This document shows, one piece after another, positions 24,726 through 55,851 of a DNA stretch of 64,000 bases. Made by a program: the position numbers and the translations under genes. Under the pieces are notes generated by a model. It did no database searches and had not been told where the DNA came from. It saw nothing but the letters and a program-made list of their open reading frames with translations. The DNA is from Rapana venosa (taxonomy: Eukaryota > Mollusca > Gastropoda > Neogastropoda > Muricidae). The DNA lies in assembly GCA_028751875.1 (NCBI GenBank), contig CM054134.1:51290293-51354292 (forward strand), read 5' to 3'. Each line of letters opens with the position of its first letter. Within the stretch, counting starts at the first letter, position 1.

Positions 24726-25512
24726 TCAGGAGGCAGCCACTTGAGACAGCGGTGCATCCAAGTAATCTGCCAGTGCTTCCACCTGCAATAGAGAAAACTA
24801 TCATTGAGTGACTTATCGGACAATAGGTTCTTAATGTGTGTGTGTGTGTGTGTGTGTCTTCAATTTTACGTCTGTTCACTTAAAGTGATATTAGACGATG
24901 GAGGCAGGGGGGGGATTGGGGGGGGTGGGGGGGAACATAATGAGATAAGGGCTTTAAGTAGAATAGATACGTGTTGGTATGAATGCACATTAAAAGATTA
25001 TTCCAATCTATATAAATAGTATGTTGCAAAAAACATGGCATAGAACTACAAAAATTAACAAAAACCCACAACAATTGAAAAATACTCTAATGTTGGAAAA
25101 CAAACAATTTTGAACTACTTGTAACGGCAGCTGTGAAACAAGGAAAATGTAGATTCCCACGACCATACTTTACAAAAAAGAGAATACTGGGGATTGCAAC
25201 AGAGACAAGGCTATCTCACATAATAACTCTGGATTGGTTAAAACTTCCTGCAGAGACTTATCTTGAAATGATGGTAAAAACGTTTTTAAACCTTGACATT
25301 GATACAGAACATGAACATTAGAAAATTTGTCACCGCATATACATTGTATATTTTTGGCAAATTTTGCTCGAAAGGCATTTAATTTCAATCTGTAGATTAG
25401 AGAAACAATTTTTCTAGTACAGGATTTTCGAAAACCGTACTGAGTGCAAAGAATGTTCTCAATATCCAGAACTGAACAAGTATGCTGGGGATAACCAGCC
25501 TCTTCCTGTTTC

Positions 25513-25606
<94 letters not shown>

Positions 25607-25799
25607 GGAAGCTGGTTGCAAAATCTTCAAAGGAAGACTAGTGATGGTTGTGTGTGTGTGTGCATGCATGCACAAACATGATGAGCATGAAGATTTGAGA
25701 ATTTTTTTAATGTTGTGCATACATGTCACAGGATGTCTGTGTTTGAGGGAAAAAAAGAGGGAGAGGGAGAAATGGGGGGGAAGAGAGAGAGAGAGAAAC

Positions 25800-25869
<70 letters not shown>

Positions 25870-26528
25870 CGCGTGTGTGTGCATGCGTGTGTGCAATCAC
25901 CTTATACTTGAGTGAGCTTTCCACTCCTGTGAATGCCTACAATAATGTCATATAATCTATAGACTATCAACATGCCTAACAACCTTATCCTTGGGACACT
26001 TCTGTGCATAGCTATTTTTTTTATTTTTTAATTCAGCCATGAAAGCAGCAATATCAATAAACTGAGATGGTGGGTAGTCTGACCACTACTTTCTCACAAA
26101 TTTACAAACTAGCTCTGCATTAATTTTGAGTTTCTTATCTCAAGTTATCTGACACACTGCTTAAAATGTCCTCAAGCAAAATGTAATTTCACGAGCATTC
26201 CTCAAGCAAAATTAATAGTAATATTCCATTATGACTTTAAACTATATCAACATGCAAAAATAATATTTTCAAAATAATATAAAATCATCTAGGATACAAA
26301 CAAAAACAAAACAAAACAACAAAAAATCAACTATGATACAAACTCACTTACACACACACATATATGCACAGTTCATAAATATGCAAGCAAATTATACCTT
26401 TGTACATATATGTGCTTCCAAACATACAAACAAATGCAGTAAATGATCACAGTAAAGAGACAGAACTAAACAGACTCTACCACTTTTTTGCCACAACTTG
26501 TACAGTCCCTTAACTGTCTTTTTAACCA

Positions 26529-26563
<35 letters not shown>

Positions 26564-29500
26564 GTGCATGTGCATGTGTATAAAAAAACCTTTAAAAGCA
26601 TTATTCTTTTCTATTACCTTGGCCTTAAGCATGCCGAAGCCCACATTGTCCTTGCTACAAATGCACAACAGCAAGTTGGCCACTTTGGTAATTGCAACTT
26701 TTCCTTCCTGCAAAGAAACAACAGAGCAATTCTGCACATAGTAAAAAAGACCAATTGTAACAGGAACAAATTTGGGGGCCAGAAATTACAGGCCTTGATT
26801 CATCATAAGCTGGACAAATCTGAAGAAGCAGTCATTTCCTCACAAAGTGGCTTATACACCATGTGACCAATCCTCTTTCTGTGATTCTACAGATCTGTGG
26901 ACTATACACCTCATGCTCAGTTGAATAAATGTGCAAATCAATATTTGTTTATTATTTAGAGCTGTACTAAACTGCTAGAAGTGTCTTAGCAACTTTTGTA
27001 TGGTGCACTACATTTGCCTAAAGCAATCAATTTTCTACCTGGTCAGGAGACAGGACAGCCTAATGGTTAGAACATTGTGCTCACAATCTACTGACCCAGG
27101 TTTGAATCCTGTTCCCTCAAGTTGACATCAGTGCGACTCCACTCACCCCAAAAATCCTTTGGATGACACTACAAACTGAGGCCCTGTGTGCAAACACATG
27201 CAGAACATCTTGCGCACATGTTAAATCCTGTTCCGCTTTTCGAAAGAGTAGGCCATTGTGTGCTGGTAGGAACAGATGACAAAATTTACAAAACTGCATA
27301 CACACAGAGACTGGATGTAAAAAAGCACATGAGTGCTTATTCCATTATCCTTGATATAAAAGATTAAATAAATAAAACTTTTAAAATAGCAAAACACAGC
27401 TACTCACTCACAAAACATGCTCAGCTCACTGTAAAATGGTGATGACTGGTCGTTTTTTTCTCTAACCACAGCTGACCGAGTCAGAAAGCATTGAATAATT
27501 AGAATCGAGCAGTGGATTTTAAGTTTCAAATGAGAACTACCATTTCAAAAAGTTTGTTGTTTGTTTGTTGTTGTTGTTTTCTTAAGCAACAAGAGATGGA
27601 AATAGCAAACCAAGCAAGCCAAGTTGTGTCTTGGGCTGTGATACTCAAGGCTTGCCTTAAACTAGTGAAAGTCTGAAGAATGTAGATTGTCCAATTCCCC
27701 TCCCCCCTTTTCTCTCTCTCTCTCACTCTCTTATTCCATTATTCTCAATATAAAAGAATAAATACCTCTCTCTCATATAAGAGATATATTGTTATCTTAA
27801 GTCACAATTTTGTAGCTGGCTTTTTTGGGGAAGTGGGTTCTTTTGTTTTTGTTTTATTTGTTATACAATAACATGTTGTTGTTGCTTTCTTCCTCTACCA
27901 AAATACTAAGCATTTGGCAACCTCCTTCATGTATGGGTCAATGGCCTTTTTGTGAATAAATTATTCAAGTTTGAGTTCTCTCTCTCTCTTCAGTAATCTA
28001 GTTAGCAAATACTGAAATAGCAAGCATAAAAATTATCAATTTTTACCAGCATTTTTCAAAAGAATATAGATTTTCATGATCTCCCAGGTCAAATTCAAGT
28101 GCAAACCTGCCAGTGCCTAAATTCCCTTCATGTATATACACATGAATGTAGAAGATCAACTATGCTCGTCAAAGACCCTGTAATTCATGTCAGCATTCAG
28201 TGGGTTATGGAAACACTAACATACTCGACACACATCTCCAAAGTCCGATTGTGGCTACTTTGATGGTGGGCTTAAACAGTCACATTATCACAAAAATCTC
28301 ACCATGGGCATGGTAAACCTCAGAGCTCTAGCCAAGGAATGAAAAAGTAAAAAGAATATGATCTTATTTCACTAAGAATAATTCAATTATTTTTAATTCC
28401 AGATGTTTGTTAGCAAATTAAATAGTACGGACTACCTTACAGTATACACAAGTCTTGCTTTGCTCTAAACGACCAGTTGAAGGAAGTCGCAATGCAGGGA
28501 GGTCACAATGATTAGTACAACACCAAAATCACACACACACATACACTAAAATATTCCAGGGAAAAAACCCTAAAAAGACCACAATCCATAATCATTTAAC
28601 GACAAACCTTGCATTCTACAAGCACAGTCTCCAATTTACTGCCATCAAATGCTTGATTGGCACTCTTGACATAGGAAGTCCAGATGTTGCTGGCAATAGC
28701 TGCTGTCACAGATGCATCACGATCGGGATACCCTGAGTATGCCAGAAGGCTCCTTCATTATTCAACAGCCTGCAAAAAAGAAGTCAGATAAAAGTTTCAA
28801 GAAAAAAATCCCTGTTAACTTCCTTATATTCCAGTTGAGTCGGTCATCATTATTTATAAAACATTTATACAGTAGGTAGATTTGTAGACATTTTTTCCTA
28901 CTCCCTTACAATACCTCAATAGTGATAAGACCATGACATCAAGTAACACAACACACACAGAAACGCGCACACACACACACAATATTCATGTGTGTGTGTT
29001 TGTGCACACATGTCTAAGTCAAAGTGTGTGTGTGTGTATCACTGTATGTGTGTGCATTTATTTATTTATTCTTTTATATCGAGGATAATGGAATAAGCAC
29101 TTATGTGCTTTTTTACATCCAGTCCCCGTGTGTATGCGGTTTTGTACATTTTTTCATCCATTCCCACCGGCACACAATGGCCTACTCTTACGAAAAGCGG
29201 AACTGGATTTAACGTGTGTGCAAGATGTTCTGTGTGCGTTCGCACACAGGGCCTTGGTTTATAGTCTCATCCGAAAGACTTTTGGGGAGAGTGTAAGCAT
29301 GCATGTGCATGCATGCGTGTGTGTGTGTGCACGCACAATATCATTATCAGTGCATGCATACATGTACATGTGTGATGTGAAGGTACCACGCTTTTCAGCT
29401 TGAATAATGTAATGCGCTAAGCATTTACCAATAGTAAGTTATAAATACCAATGCAATATAAAAATGCCATTATTATATTATCATCATCGTTGTCCTTGTT

Positions 29501-30106
29501 GATAAAAACAACGGAAGTCTGTTGACTGTTGTGCATGTTTCATTTTCTGTATTAATGACAGTTGACACTAGCACCCAGTATCAGTCTGCACATAAACTAG
29601 CCTGCAAGATTGTTATTGTTATAATTATAAAGGAACACACACACACACACCGTCTTATATAACTTTTTGGTGGAAGGACGTTAACTGAAGAACTAACACA
29701 CACACACACACAACACACACACACACACACACACACACATTCTTCTTCTTCTTCCTTTTTTTTTGTAATGTTTCTCCCAGGGGAGGTTTGACATTGATGA
29801 GCCTTCTCCATCTCTCTCTGTTTTGAGCTTCCTCCAATATTTAATTACATGAAATTCCATAACCAATGATATGATCGTCTGCAGTAGCTGATCAGCTGAT
29901 ATCATTATGTCTCGTGACCATTAGGCCTGAAGTATAGTGTACAACTATTGTGAACTCTACACAAAATCTTAATTTTCTTTGGGATTTCCATCAATTCTTA
30001 TTCACTGAACGCACCGTTTTTAATCTGAAAATACTTACAATGTGCAACTCACTCCTCCAGTGTTTGCCTGGCTCAAAACTTGCGTTAAGGCTTTTGGTTT
30101 CAACAT
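24726..30106 (-). CDS. LAMTOR2: LAMTOR2 (Ragulator subunit p14), four exons, with a one-base frameshift in exon 2
   Basis: Minus-strand exons: 30106-30039 ([18 protein letters not shown]...), 28769-28608, 26707-26618 ([16 protein letters not shown]..., [12 protein letters not shown]) and 24782-24726 ([18 protein letters not shown], stop TGA). LAMTOR2 is a small roadblock-domain scaffold that pairs with LAMTOR3 in Ragulator on late endosomes/lysosomes and helps recruit Rag GTPases and mTORC1. The product matches human LAMTOR2 from first to last residue and would be 125 aa, the human length, if one base were not missing. Exon 2 reads LLNNEGA, then around 28745-28747 the frame slips by one base; after the slip the other frame gives the expected [20 protein letters not shown]. 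As read, translation stops soon after. The exon-2 donor is an unusual GTTTGT. Start: ATG in the expected place with an ETS site just upstream. Confidence 0.88.
25170..25500 (-). mobile_element. LINE 3' coding fragment with CxC zinc-knuckle-like end
   Basis: The minus strand reads [20 protein letters not shown], then [20 protein letters not shown] and [15 protein letters not shown] to a stop. A terminal C-x-C-G...H...C motif after a short helical region is typical of the last part of LINE polyproteins. It lies in LAMTOR2 intron 3, same strand as the gene, cut on its 5' side by a GT array. Confidence 0.55.
25515..25604. repeat. (GT)45 microsatellite
   Basis: Uninterrupted 90-bp GT run that abuts the 5' edge of the LINE fragment in LAMTOR2 intron 3. 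Confidence 0.95.
25770..25885. repeat. (GA)n-(GT)n compound microsatellite
   Basis: GA-rich sequence turns into a GT run and then into GC-interrupted GT/GC steps. Confidence 0.9.
26530..26580. repeat. (GT)n microsatellite 38 bp from LAMTOR2 exon 3
   Basis: A GT run followed by GCATGTGCATGT. In gene sense it lies just after the exon-3 donor. Confidence 0.85.
27050..27390 (+). repeat. tRNA-derived SINE, family B, best full-length copy
   Basis: A tRNA-like head (ACAGCCTAATGGTTAGAACA as A box, AGGTTTGAATCCTG as B box) is followed by a body with ACAAACTGAGGCCCTGTGTG, CAGAACATCTTGCGCAC and GAGTAGGCCATTGTGTGC. The tail reads AAAAGCACATGAGTGCTTAT then TCCATTATCC and AT-rich TAAATAAATAAA. The two promoter boxes and the tail are the basis for calling it a SINE. 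It lies in LAMTOR2 intron 2. Confidence 0.75.
28070..28345 (+). repeat. SINE, family C
   Basis: It contains TCTCCCAGGTCAAATTCAAG, AACCTGCCAGTGCCTAAATT, GTGGGTTATGGAAACACTAA, a GTGGCTACTTTGATGGTGGG segment, and ends CCTCAGAGCTCTAGCCAAGG. The same order is found at 42235 and 48735. Ends 263 bp from LAMTOR2 exon 2. Confidence 0.65.
28743..28750 (-). other. LAMTOR2: Site of one-base deletion in LAMTOR2 exon 2
   Basis: Minus-strand codons before the site are in frame with exon 1 (Asn-Asn-Glu-Gly-Ala) and codons after it (Leu-Ala-Tyr-Ser-Gly) are in frame with exons 3 and 4. The string GCCTTCTGGC lacks one base between them. It is either a sequencing or assembly indel, or a real null allele. All other exons are intact. 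Confidence 0.85.
29060..29290 (-). repeat. SINE, family B, minus-strand copy
   Basis: It begins (in + coordinates) with the tail ATCGAGGATAATGGAATAAG and CACTTATGTGCT, then TCCCACCGGCACACAATGGC and GGGCCTTGGTTTATAGTCTC. The tRNA-like head is cut off. Confidence 0.65.
29745..29840 (-). mobile_element. 3' end of the same LINE as at 1926-2630
   Basis: The + strand TTTCTCCCAGGGGAGGTTTG and ATTGATGAG are shared with 1952-1985. On the minus strand it encodes [20 protein letters not shown] followed by a lysine run made by the (GAA)n tail. Severely 5'-truncated, as typical for LINE insertions. A CA microsatellite abuts the tail. Confidence 0.7.
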
Positions 30107-30131
30107 TTTCTACGCCTTGCTTCTGCTTTGC

Positions 30132-30140
30132 ACCGGAAGT
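30132..30140 (+). promoter_or_regulatory. Consensus ETS/GABP motif ACCGGAAGT at the LAMTOR2 promoter
   Basis: A perfect ACCGGAAGT sits 26 bp upstream of the LAMTOR2 ATG (gene on the minus strand), where TATA-less housekeeping promoters often carry it. No TATA box was seen nearby. Confidence 0.45.
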
Positions 30141-30475
30141 TTTCACGCCCTCGGTTTCCTCTTTCATTCTCTCATGTTACAAGCGTTCTAATTGGTCAAT
30201 ATTTTCAGACTAGTCCATTTTGTTAACACAGCCGAAATTCCTAGTTTCAGTTTCTCCATGTGTGTTGAAACATTGAAGTCCCTATTACGGGCTACTATGG
30301 ATGTTTTGCGCTCAAGACAGGGGGGAAAGTAGTGTCAAAGAACTGAAGCAATGATGAAGGCGGAAGAGAAGGGAAAGAAGAAGAAGCCTGCACGGGTGTG
30401 ATCAGTGTATCCTTGTTTGAAACAGAGTTGTATAGAGTGGAGGAAGGTGTCCTGATTAAAAATTTTAATGTTAGT

Positions 30476-30752
30476 TCCCCTGTGGGGACTGGGGGAGGGC
30501 TGTCAGTATAAATAGCATCCACACCTTCTAGAAATTATGTGCTTAGGAATTCCCTCTTTTCTATCCCTCTCTTTGTTTCTACCTTGTCCCTTTTCTTCCT
30601 GTCACCTCCTTGTCTGTTTTCTGCTTTCTTGGTCCATTCTCCTGCCATTTTGCCAGGAAGACGTAAACAATTGCAAGACTCTCCCACTCCAAATCCATAT
30701 GCACTGCGCCTGACACATTTTCACTCATGACAAATAACAATAGTTGCCATAT
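30476..30752 (+). repeat. Family-A repeat, joined to a LINE remnant
   Basis: It starts CCCCTGTGGGGACTGGGGGA, has CAGTATAAATAGCATCC and the full middle, and ends CACTCATGACAAATAACAAT AGTTGCCATATGAG. The LINE fragment in the same orientation starts directly after it. Confidence 0.7.
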
Positions 30753-31345
30753 GAGAATCTTTGTTGATGTTAAAAAGACGTTTGACAGAGTCTGACATAC
30801 AGCTTTTGGGGCAACCATGAGCCTGTATAACATCAATGCCAATCTGATCAGAACCATAGACTACCTCTTTGACAAAGCAACCAGCACATTCTACTACGAC
30901 AAATAGGAGGATCGTTCTGAACTCCAATTGGAGCGTACCAAGGATGTCTGCCCTCTCTCCCACCCTCTTTAACATCTTCTTAGAGAGAATAGTTGCAATG
31001 ACCCACTTCCAGGACCATGAGGACATCAACGGCCTAGCTGGAAAAGAGCAAGAGCTGGTTAACTTGGTAATTGACCTTGGTAATAAAGCCTCATAAGTAT
31101 AATTATGGCATGCAGATCAGCGCGAGGAAAACTCAGTTGGTGACAAATAGTACCAGTGGCATCAGCACTGACTTTGCCGTCAACAACAAGAAAATTGAGA
31201 CCATCCATAGTTTCAAATAGACCTACCTGGGAGCTATGTAGGCCTATCAGATAAAGGGTCAAAGCCTGAAATTCTCCCCAGGATAACTCAGACCACAGCT
31301 GCAATGACCAAGCTAAAAGCCTTTTGGAACGACAAGAACATCATC
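30753..31345 (+). mobile_element. Decayed RTE-like LINE, reverse-transcriptase core
   Basis: In several broken frames the + strand reads RIFVDVKKTFDRV, NLIRTIDYLFDKATSTFYYD, PTLFNIFLERIVAMTHF and ISARKTQL, followed by degenerate palm/thumb sequence. This is the order of a LINE reverse transcriptase (FVDFKKAFD, PTLFNI-LE). The FADD box region is damaged and stops interrupt every frame. Confidence 0.65.
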
Positions 31346-32267
31346 CCCTTAAAGGTCAGGATGATGTGTCCCCTGGTCATGTTCATATTTGTATATACAT
31401 GTATGTGAAACGTGGACCATAAAAGCTGACATTGGAAAGAAGGATACAAGCAATGGAGATACCGTTTCCTGATTTCAAGTTGCCGGAATAAAAGTAGTAG
31501 TCTCTTTGGTTTCAAATAGTAAAAGAATAGACTTAAGTTTCACAGGAGGCCTGAAGAGACTTCGGTTTTGATAAGCTATGATATTATATAAATTAAAAAA
31601 AAAAAAGAAGTTGATATTGGACTTTAAAAAAAAAAGTTGATATTGGACTTTTGGTTCTTAAAAATACAAAATGATAGTAATGTAGTATGATATGATATTA
31701 TTTGCAAAATTGTGACTGCTTACATTTGTCTGTTTCATTCTCACTGAAGAGGACAGAAAGGGCTTGGGTCTGTGGGTACAGAGGAGATTTTACATTCTAT
31801 GGTCTCTGGTTCACAGTAACGTTGTGAGCAACACGGTTGGATATAGCGATAGATCCATAGTTCTGTGAAGTATGAAAATATCTTCTTTAACTGGTTGATG
31901 AATATTGACATCTTAGAAACAGAGAAACAGCTGTGTATTATCTACCTTTGGAAAATAAACTGGGTAGTGACACACTTTCCTGCAACATAAACAGGCTTTG
32001 TAGGATTGGAGATGGAGTAATAGAGTCTGACTGAGGTGTCCTTAAAAGGTTTTCTTGTAGCTAACTGGCTCAAGACATTCAACTAAGCGAGCCTGGTCTG
32101 AAAGCATCTGGAAAGTCTTTTAAAACTGTTTAGCACATTGTTTTACATTAACACAGACGAAAACACAACCCAAAAGCAGAAATCCAGCCACTGGACATGA
32201 CCAATGTACCAGGATCAGGCCTGCACTAGGCCGAACGCCCATGCCAGACCGACATACTGGGGGCGGC

Positions 32268-32291
32268 GGGGGGGGGGGGGGGGGGGGGGGG
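32268..32291 (+). repeat. Poly-G tract (24 G)
   Basis: A pure G run preceded by GGGGGCGGC. It abuts the start of the duplicated LINE tail. Confidence 0.95.
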
Positions 32292-33386
32292 TTAATCAAA
32301 AGGGGGTTGCCGAACTGCTTAGTATTTGGTGGGGGGAAAAGCAATAGTAACAACAAAATGTTACTGTATAACAAAAAGTTAGCTACAAAAATATAACTTA
32401 GGATAACAATATCTCTCTTTTTCAAATAAATTAGGCTGTCTACTATATATTTTATGGGGATGTAATTCTGCCTAACATCCAAGAGAGAGAGAGAGAACTC
32501 GAACTCAAAGATTTATTCACAAAAAGGCCATTGGCCCATACATGAAGGGGGGTTGCCGAGCTGCTTAGTATTTTAATTAGAAAAATAAGGAAGCACAAAA
32601 AACCCAAAATGTTATTGTGTAACCACAACCACCACAATAAAAATCAGTTACAAAAAATAGGACTTAAGAAACCAAGATATCTCTTATTCTAAAGGCTTTA
32701 CACGAATATAAAGCAAGGCTGCGCACAATCTCAGGGTGACTAGATGCCATGAGTAGACAGAATGTAAATAAATTAGGCTGTCTACTATACAGGAATGTAA
32801 TTCTGTCTTATATCTTCTAATACTGGACAACACAGCACAAAATGAACTTCACCCTCCACTGTTTGCTTACATAATGGGCATAGCAAGCTGAGGTCATCAT
32901 CATCATGTTCTATATATCTAAATTTATGAACATTTATGTCTGATACCCCAAGTCTAAACTTAGACATATTTCTTTTCAAATGTATGACAATATCAAGTTT
33001 AGATAAGGTTTGACATTGTGTGAACCTATAAATTGTCTGTACATTTGAAATCTTTCACTGTTTTGTATATGACCACTTGCTGCCAACGGCAATCAATCAG
33101 TCTTTGCCTGAAAACGTTGATAAACTCTCTACAATTTCCGACTCCTTGATTGAGCCAAACAGACCCATAGCCAAGTTCACATAAACAGGTACGTATTTGT
33201 GAAGCCCAGGTGCTTTTCCCCTTGACATTTAGGTCATAAAGCATCTTGTAAGACTTAAAAGGTAACCTGCACTCATCCATATGCAGAATCTTAAAGCAAT
33301 ATCTAATGCATCTTACAGCAGCATTAACAGAGAGAGGATATCTATTGGTTTCACTATAAACAAGATCATTAGGGAGAGGGAGAGAG

Positions 33387-33428
<42 letters not shown>

Positions 33429-33470
33429 TGCATGCTCAATTCATGTCCATCACAACAGCAATAGAAAAGC
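32290..33470 (-). mobile_element. LINE C-terminal fragment with a duplicated 3' tail
   Basis: The minus strand encodes ETNRYPLSVNAAVRCIRYCF, KSYKMLYDLNVKGKSTWASQ, WLNQGVGNCREF, FRQRLIDCRWQQ and, after frame breaks, SKFRLGVSDINVHKFRY and LCPLCKQTVEGEVHFVLCC. A CPLC...H...C knuckle preceded by these motifs is known from LINE-type ORFs of corals and molluscs. A second truncated tail (32290-32480) repeats DVRQNYIPIKYIVDSLIYLK and the GGGGGTTGCCGAACTGCTTA sequence seen again at about 32550, so two 3' ends lie in tandem. Confidence 0.65.
33373..33426. repeat. (GA)n microsatellite inside LINE fragment
   Basis: GA run that interrupts the 5' edge of the minus-strand LINE reading frame. Confidence 0.9.
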
Positions 33471-33964
33471 AAAGATTCCCACTTCAGTACTCCTTAGCCT
33501 ACGAATGTGATCTCGTCACTTCGTAGCTGCACAATGAAATAACTGAAAATCTGATCTAAAAAAAACAACAACAAAAAAACAAAACAAACAAACAAAAAAC
33601 CCCAACAACCCCAAAACCAAACGCCACAACCCAAAATAACTGTCATAAAAATATACCAATACCAATACTAATACTTCATGATCTCAATAGATAGAGAATT
33701 GAACTAAATATGTTTATAGAATAAAGATTTAAGTCTATGTAATTAATTTCTTTTAGTTGCCGTTATTTCGGGTTGTGCTTTCATCTTTCATCTGTGTTAT
33801 TGTAAAGTGATGTGCTAAGCAATTAGCAAATAATCCCCTCTTGTTTCTTTTAAGCAGGTTCGGTAGTTAAATGACTAGAGTCTGTTAGCGACAAAAACAA
33901 AAACAAACAAATATAAACAAACAAACATACATACAAAGAATAAAATACCTCCCAAAAACATCCC

Positions 33965-33966
<2 letters not shown>

Positions 33967-33995
<29 letters not shown>
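33967..33995 (+). repeat. Poly-C tract (29 C) upstream of ECD
   Basis: An uninterrupted C run 110 bp before the ECD start codon, flanked upstream by A/C-rich sequence (AAACAAACAAAC, CATACATACA). The complementary strand is poly-G and can form G-quadruplexes; the C strand could form an i-motif. Confidence 0.95.
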
Positions 33996-33997
<2 letters not shown>

Positions 33998-34105
33998 GCC
34001 CTCAGCAACAGTTACACCACACTGAGGTATGCTCATACGAGCAGTGTGCCTATTTTGCAGCTGTGGATTGAAATCAGTAAGCCACAGGGAAGTGTAGCAG
34101 ACGGC

Positions 34106-54913
<20,808 letters not shown>

Positions 54914-55845
54914 CTGGCTGACAACATCGGAGGAAGGGTCACGGACAGGTGAAGAATTGTGGAAAATTCCGCCAAGATGAGCTTGGATCTAACCAAGTCA
55001 ATGTATTTTTTCTGAGTAGGAAATAATTTTGGGCTATTTTGTCCAGTCTCTGGAATATCAACAATCTCTATCACACTTACTGATCAGGGTTTAAAGAGAA
55101 AAAAATGAAACGTGAATATCAGTTAGTTATGCCAAAAGAATAATTTGCTTCAGGTGTGCCGTTGATCTAGAACTGGAAAACAGATTCACTATAGTTGTCT
55201 GCATACAGCCCGCAAGATACAAACTACTGACTACAACATAGAGACAGACAGACAGACAGACAGAGAGAGGATGTTGTTACAATAGTAGCCATGTATCTTT
55301 CAGGCATGGGGTTTCACTGCAACATTTTGCAGTTAGCATTCTTTCTGTTTCCATGTGAGAAAAGGGTAACCCCAAAATCTTCAGTTGTTATGAGAGTAGT
55401 TGTGCAGTGCTGTTGCACAACAGACATAATCTGATCATCTGGTGAAAGTGCTTTCCTCAGGTTTTAACATGCATTTGTCTGATGACATAGCAATACATAG
55501 TGACATAGATGCATAATGTGGGAGGGGAGAAGGGGGGGGGGGGCGTTTTAAGTACATATGTAATGTAAATGGGGATTGGGACAAGCTAGTATGATTAAAT
55601 ATTGACAAGGCATTAGAAAAAAAGCTCAACTGATTCAGGTTTTAAGGACATGTTATGAGAAAGTGTATAAAGAATTCTGACATTTCGCTCACTATTCTTA
55701 AATGAGATACTATACCAGTTATAGTCATTATTCATGTTTACTTTAAGATCATTTGGTACCAAATCGTATTAGCACAAAATTGAACAGGTTGTGGTTAATG
55801 TTTCATTATCATTTTCTTGTCTAGCATCCAAGATAAGTTGTGTGG

Positions 55846-55851
55846 AATAAA
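55846..55851 (+). promoter_or_regulatory. Candidate ECD polyadenylation signal AATAAA
   Basis: AATAAA followed by ACAAGTATAATAC lies 932 bases after the ECD stop. Further hexamers follow (for example near 56325), so the true end is open. Confidence 0.4.

Larger units (their letters stand above)
30141..33960. other. Spacer between the divergent genes LAMTOR2 and ECD
   Basis: About 3.8 kb. It holds the family-A repeat and LINE at 30476-31345, a second LINE fragment at 32290-33470, a 24-base poly-G (32268-32291), a GA microsatellite (33373-33426) and unremarkable AT-rich DNA at 31346-32260 and 33480-33960. A short direct repeat, GTTGATATTGGACTTT, occurs twice around 31608-31651. Confidence 0.6.

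Noticed and set aside
25397..25955. ORFs of 157-175 codons around the GT/GA arrays
   Set aside because: Poly(Cys-Val), poly(His-Thr) and poly(Arg-Glu) products of microsatellites on both strands; no independent coding signal.
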